Made by a program: the position numbers and the translations under genes
Source of the DNA: Scytalidium lignicola
Taxonomy: Eukaryota > Ascomycota > Leotiomycetes
DNA: 21,642 nt
Reading direction: 5' to 3'
Assembly: GCA_002812745.2 (NCBI GenBank)
Contig: NCSJ02000508.1
Location: forward strand, 1-21,642
Shown here: in pieces, positions 19,792 through 21,642 of the stretch
How positions within the stretch are numbered: the first letter of the stretch is position 1
Layout of the letters: each line of letters begins with the position of its first letter
Notes under the pieces: model-generated
What the model was told of the DNA's origin: nothing
Database searches by the model: none
What the model saw: the letters and a program-made list of their open reading frames with translations, nothing else

Positions 19792-20058
19792 TGTTAAGGC
19801 TTTAATATACTAATCATATGAAGGAAGGAAAAGGATAAGTGTTTAAATCTTAACTACTCTTTAACTACTAACTTTTGTTTATAAAGAAAGAGGTTTCTCC
19901 TTCTTTTTAATAGAAGTTAAAGATTAATCTTGTACTTTAAGAGAATATCAAGTTTTAGAACAAATCTACACTTAACCTATTATTATCATACTATTAGTCT
20001 CTTATTATGTTTTAGCCTCCTAGTCTCTTTTTNACTCTATGTACAAATGACTTTAACA
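19792..20058 (+). repeat. 3' LTR of the chromovirus (267 bp)
   Basis: It begins TGTTAAGG and ends TTTAACA. It aligns end to end with the 5' LTR at equal length; nearly all differences are C-to-T or G-to-A with the 3' copy carrying T or A. The TATAAA box is kept (19880-19885). Only about a quarter of bases are G or C in 19801-19860 (15 of 60, hand count). An N lies in a T run at 20032. Confidence 0.88.
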
Positions 20059-21642
20059 ACAGATATAAACTAATTAAGCATATATTTCAAAAACTTTACA
20101 AACTTACTTATTACTTTATGAAAAAGCATATTAGTTATATAACGATTTAGTTATAACTTTTTACTTTAAGACATATCTTTATATACTCTCATTTTTGATT
20201 TACTAAAGAAAAANCTTTTACTTCTTGATTAATGTAAAATTATAATACTTATACTGATGTTTTAACTATTTGTTAGTAATTAGATTACAATGTATATTAA
20301 ACTGTATAAGTTATAATATTAACAAGGATATATTAGAATACTTTACCAAGTTTTATACTTATTATTAATATTTAAAAAGTTATTAAGAAGATTCAGATTC
20401 AACTTACAAGATAATATTAACTTTAACTACTTTATTATTATTGATATCTTTTACATTAACAACAAATTAATACTTTATATTATTAATAAAGGAATATATT
20501 ATTAGGCTAGTAAATAATTCTAAAATATTAGTATAAAGCATATTTAGGACATCTTACAAGCTTATTAGATTAATACTTATTTAAGACTTTTAAACTAGAT
20601 TGTAATTAACGTTGAAAAAAACTTTATTAATAAGAAGTTCTAATAAAGTGTTATAACTATAAGAATAACCTTAAAAGTAGTCTTAGTAGAAGTTTACAAT
20701 TCAATTAACTATGTTGAATAATATTATACACTTGTATAATATGTTTATTAAATAATTACAGTTGAAATCTAAAATCTTGACAAGGATATAACTTTATAGA
20801 TAACATTTAAAATTATTAACAATTTTGTAAGACTTGATAGACTTGTCCTTACATTACTAATTTATAATACTTACTTATACATATTAGAACTTGATATTCT
20901 AACCTTAATTATTAACTAGAAAGTTATAATGATTAAGAAGGTTATAGAGGAAGTCAGTAAAATCAGAGTAAAATAACAAGTACAAAATATAATTAACATA
21001 TATAATAGCCTTGACATAAGTATTATTTATAATTTATTGCTGAATTTAAACATTCTCATGTAAAGAGCAAAAAANTACAAGCTAAAATAAAAGTTAAGAA
21101 GGGTTATATAAACTTGTAAGTATAAATAAAGAAATATACATATTAGTATTATTACATGAGAATATACTATTTAGGTTAATAGTTATAAAATTATATTTTA
21201 TATTTATAAAAGAAATTAATAGAATTAAGTTACTAAAGTTAAAGCTAGGAATTATAACTGTTAAAGAATATTAAAAGAAGCTTAATAAGTTGATTATAAT
21301 TGTTGTTTTACTATTAATGCTACTTGTAAAGTAAATATGTGGAAAACCTTGTAAATACCCTGAAATTACTGCTTTTTTACAAGACAAAAACCTAAAGCTT
21401 CAATTTACAACTTTATATTAAGTTGAAATATTAAGATTGTTCAAAAAGAGCATTTTTGAAATTGTAAACTCTTAAGATGTACTTAATAATATATGTATAT
21501 TCAATATTAAGTTTGTAGATAAAATCAAAAACAAGAGAATTAAAAAAAGCTTTTAAAAANGTCATACTTTATAGTATAAGCTTATAAGAATAACAAGAAG
21601 AAACTTGTTTTGATTTAATTATTTACTATTTAACATATTAAG
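20059..21642 (+). pseudogene. pol: RIP-degraded Ty1/copia-like pol fragment, cut by window edge
   Basis: Frame 1 (about 20340-21072) shows an integrase: LRRFRFNLQDNINFNYFIII, Asp at 20443 (IIIDIFYINNK), a second Asp read as Asn (VINVEKNF, about 20608), and Glu kept in NYVE (20716). It then gives LELDILTLI and the linker IYNLLLNLNILM. At the N at 21075 the frame moves to 2 (EGLYKLVSINKEIYIL, LFRLIVIKLYFI), then SIFEIVNS and IFNIKFVDKIKNK. At the N at 21560 it returns to frame 1 (AYKNNKKKLVLI), the start of RT. Integrase before RT is the Ty1/copia order, and the linker plus RT start resemble a widespread fungal copia lineage. The 5' part is absent, and the element runs off the right edge. Where it begins after the chromovirus LTR is uncertain. 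Confidence 0.78.

Larger units (their letters stand above)
12524..20058 (+). mobile_element. RIP-degraded Ty3/gypsy chromovirus, complete, about 7.5 kb
   Basis: Two LTRs of identical length (267 bp) enclose one gag-pol frame with the order gag, zinc knuckle, protease, RT, RNase H, integrase, GPY/F-type module, chromodomain, then a polypurine tract. The order RT then integrase makes it Ty3/gypsy, and the C-terminal chromodomain makes it a chromovirus (chromodomains guide integration to marked chromatin). It is non-functional: catalytic and metal-binding residues are lost in protease, RT, RNase H, knuckle and integrase, and stops are frequent. All damage I could read is C-to-T or G-to-A, with essentially no biological indels. 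No target-site duplication is visible (CTTCC left, ACAGA right). No TGG-type primer binding site lies directly after the 5' LTR; a TGGACCATTGAG at 12822 is the nearest candidate. About 2 kb between stop and 3' LTR is unexplained. Confidence 0.9.

Noticed and set aside
1..21642. CRISPR arrays, bacterial operons, rRNA genes
   Set aside because: No regular spaced repeats, ribosome binding sites or rRNA-like sequence; introns and RIP indicate a fungal genome.

Overview
The window looks like repeat-rich DNA from a filamentous ascomycete (Pezizomycotina). It has short introns with GTAAGT donors and GCTAAC branch sites, a CT-rich leader ending in CACCATG, LTR retrotransposons, and strong signs of repeat-induced point mutation (RIP): C-to-T and G-to-A changes, excess TpA, and CAG/CAA/TGG codons turned into stops. 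The species cannot be told from the sequence. I see no intact protein-coding gene. Everything recognisable is decayed and reads on the + strand.

Layout. (1) 660-1519: a broken gene of about 286 codons resembling fungal F-box-like/2EXR-type proteins. (2) 2315-9231: one very large broken gene of roughly 2,100 codons. It has a promoter-like leader, two or three recognisable introns, a ParB/sulfiredoxin-like N-terminal motif, acidic linkers and a basic, glutamine-rich C-terminal tail. Its family is not one I can name. A 279-bp solo LTR (2560-2838, target duplication GAGCA) sits in its first exon, and removing it on paper rejoins the reading frame exactly. (3) About 9232-12463: very AT-rich DNA with a possible decayed ORF, a GC-richer island (10713-10865) and a hexanucleotide microsatellite. 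(4) 12524-20058: a complete RIP-degraded Ty3/gypsy chromovirus with two 267-bp LTRs. It has one gag-pol frame (12841-17815) carrying zinc knuckle, protease, RT, RNase H, integrase, GPY/F-type module and chromodomain, then about 2 kb of unexplained DNA, a polypurine tract and the 3' LTR. (5) 20059-21642: part of a RIP-degraded Ty1/copia-like pol (integrase into the start of RT), cut by the window edge.

Mutation load is uneven. The first 9.2 kb is only lightly altered. The chromovirus runs from a nearly normal 5' LTR to an extremely AT-rich 3' half. Single N characters nearly always touch A or T runs, and at least four of them coincide with reading-frame changes, so some apparent frameshifts are probably sequencing or consensus artefacts rather than biology.
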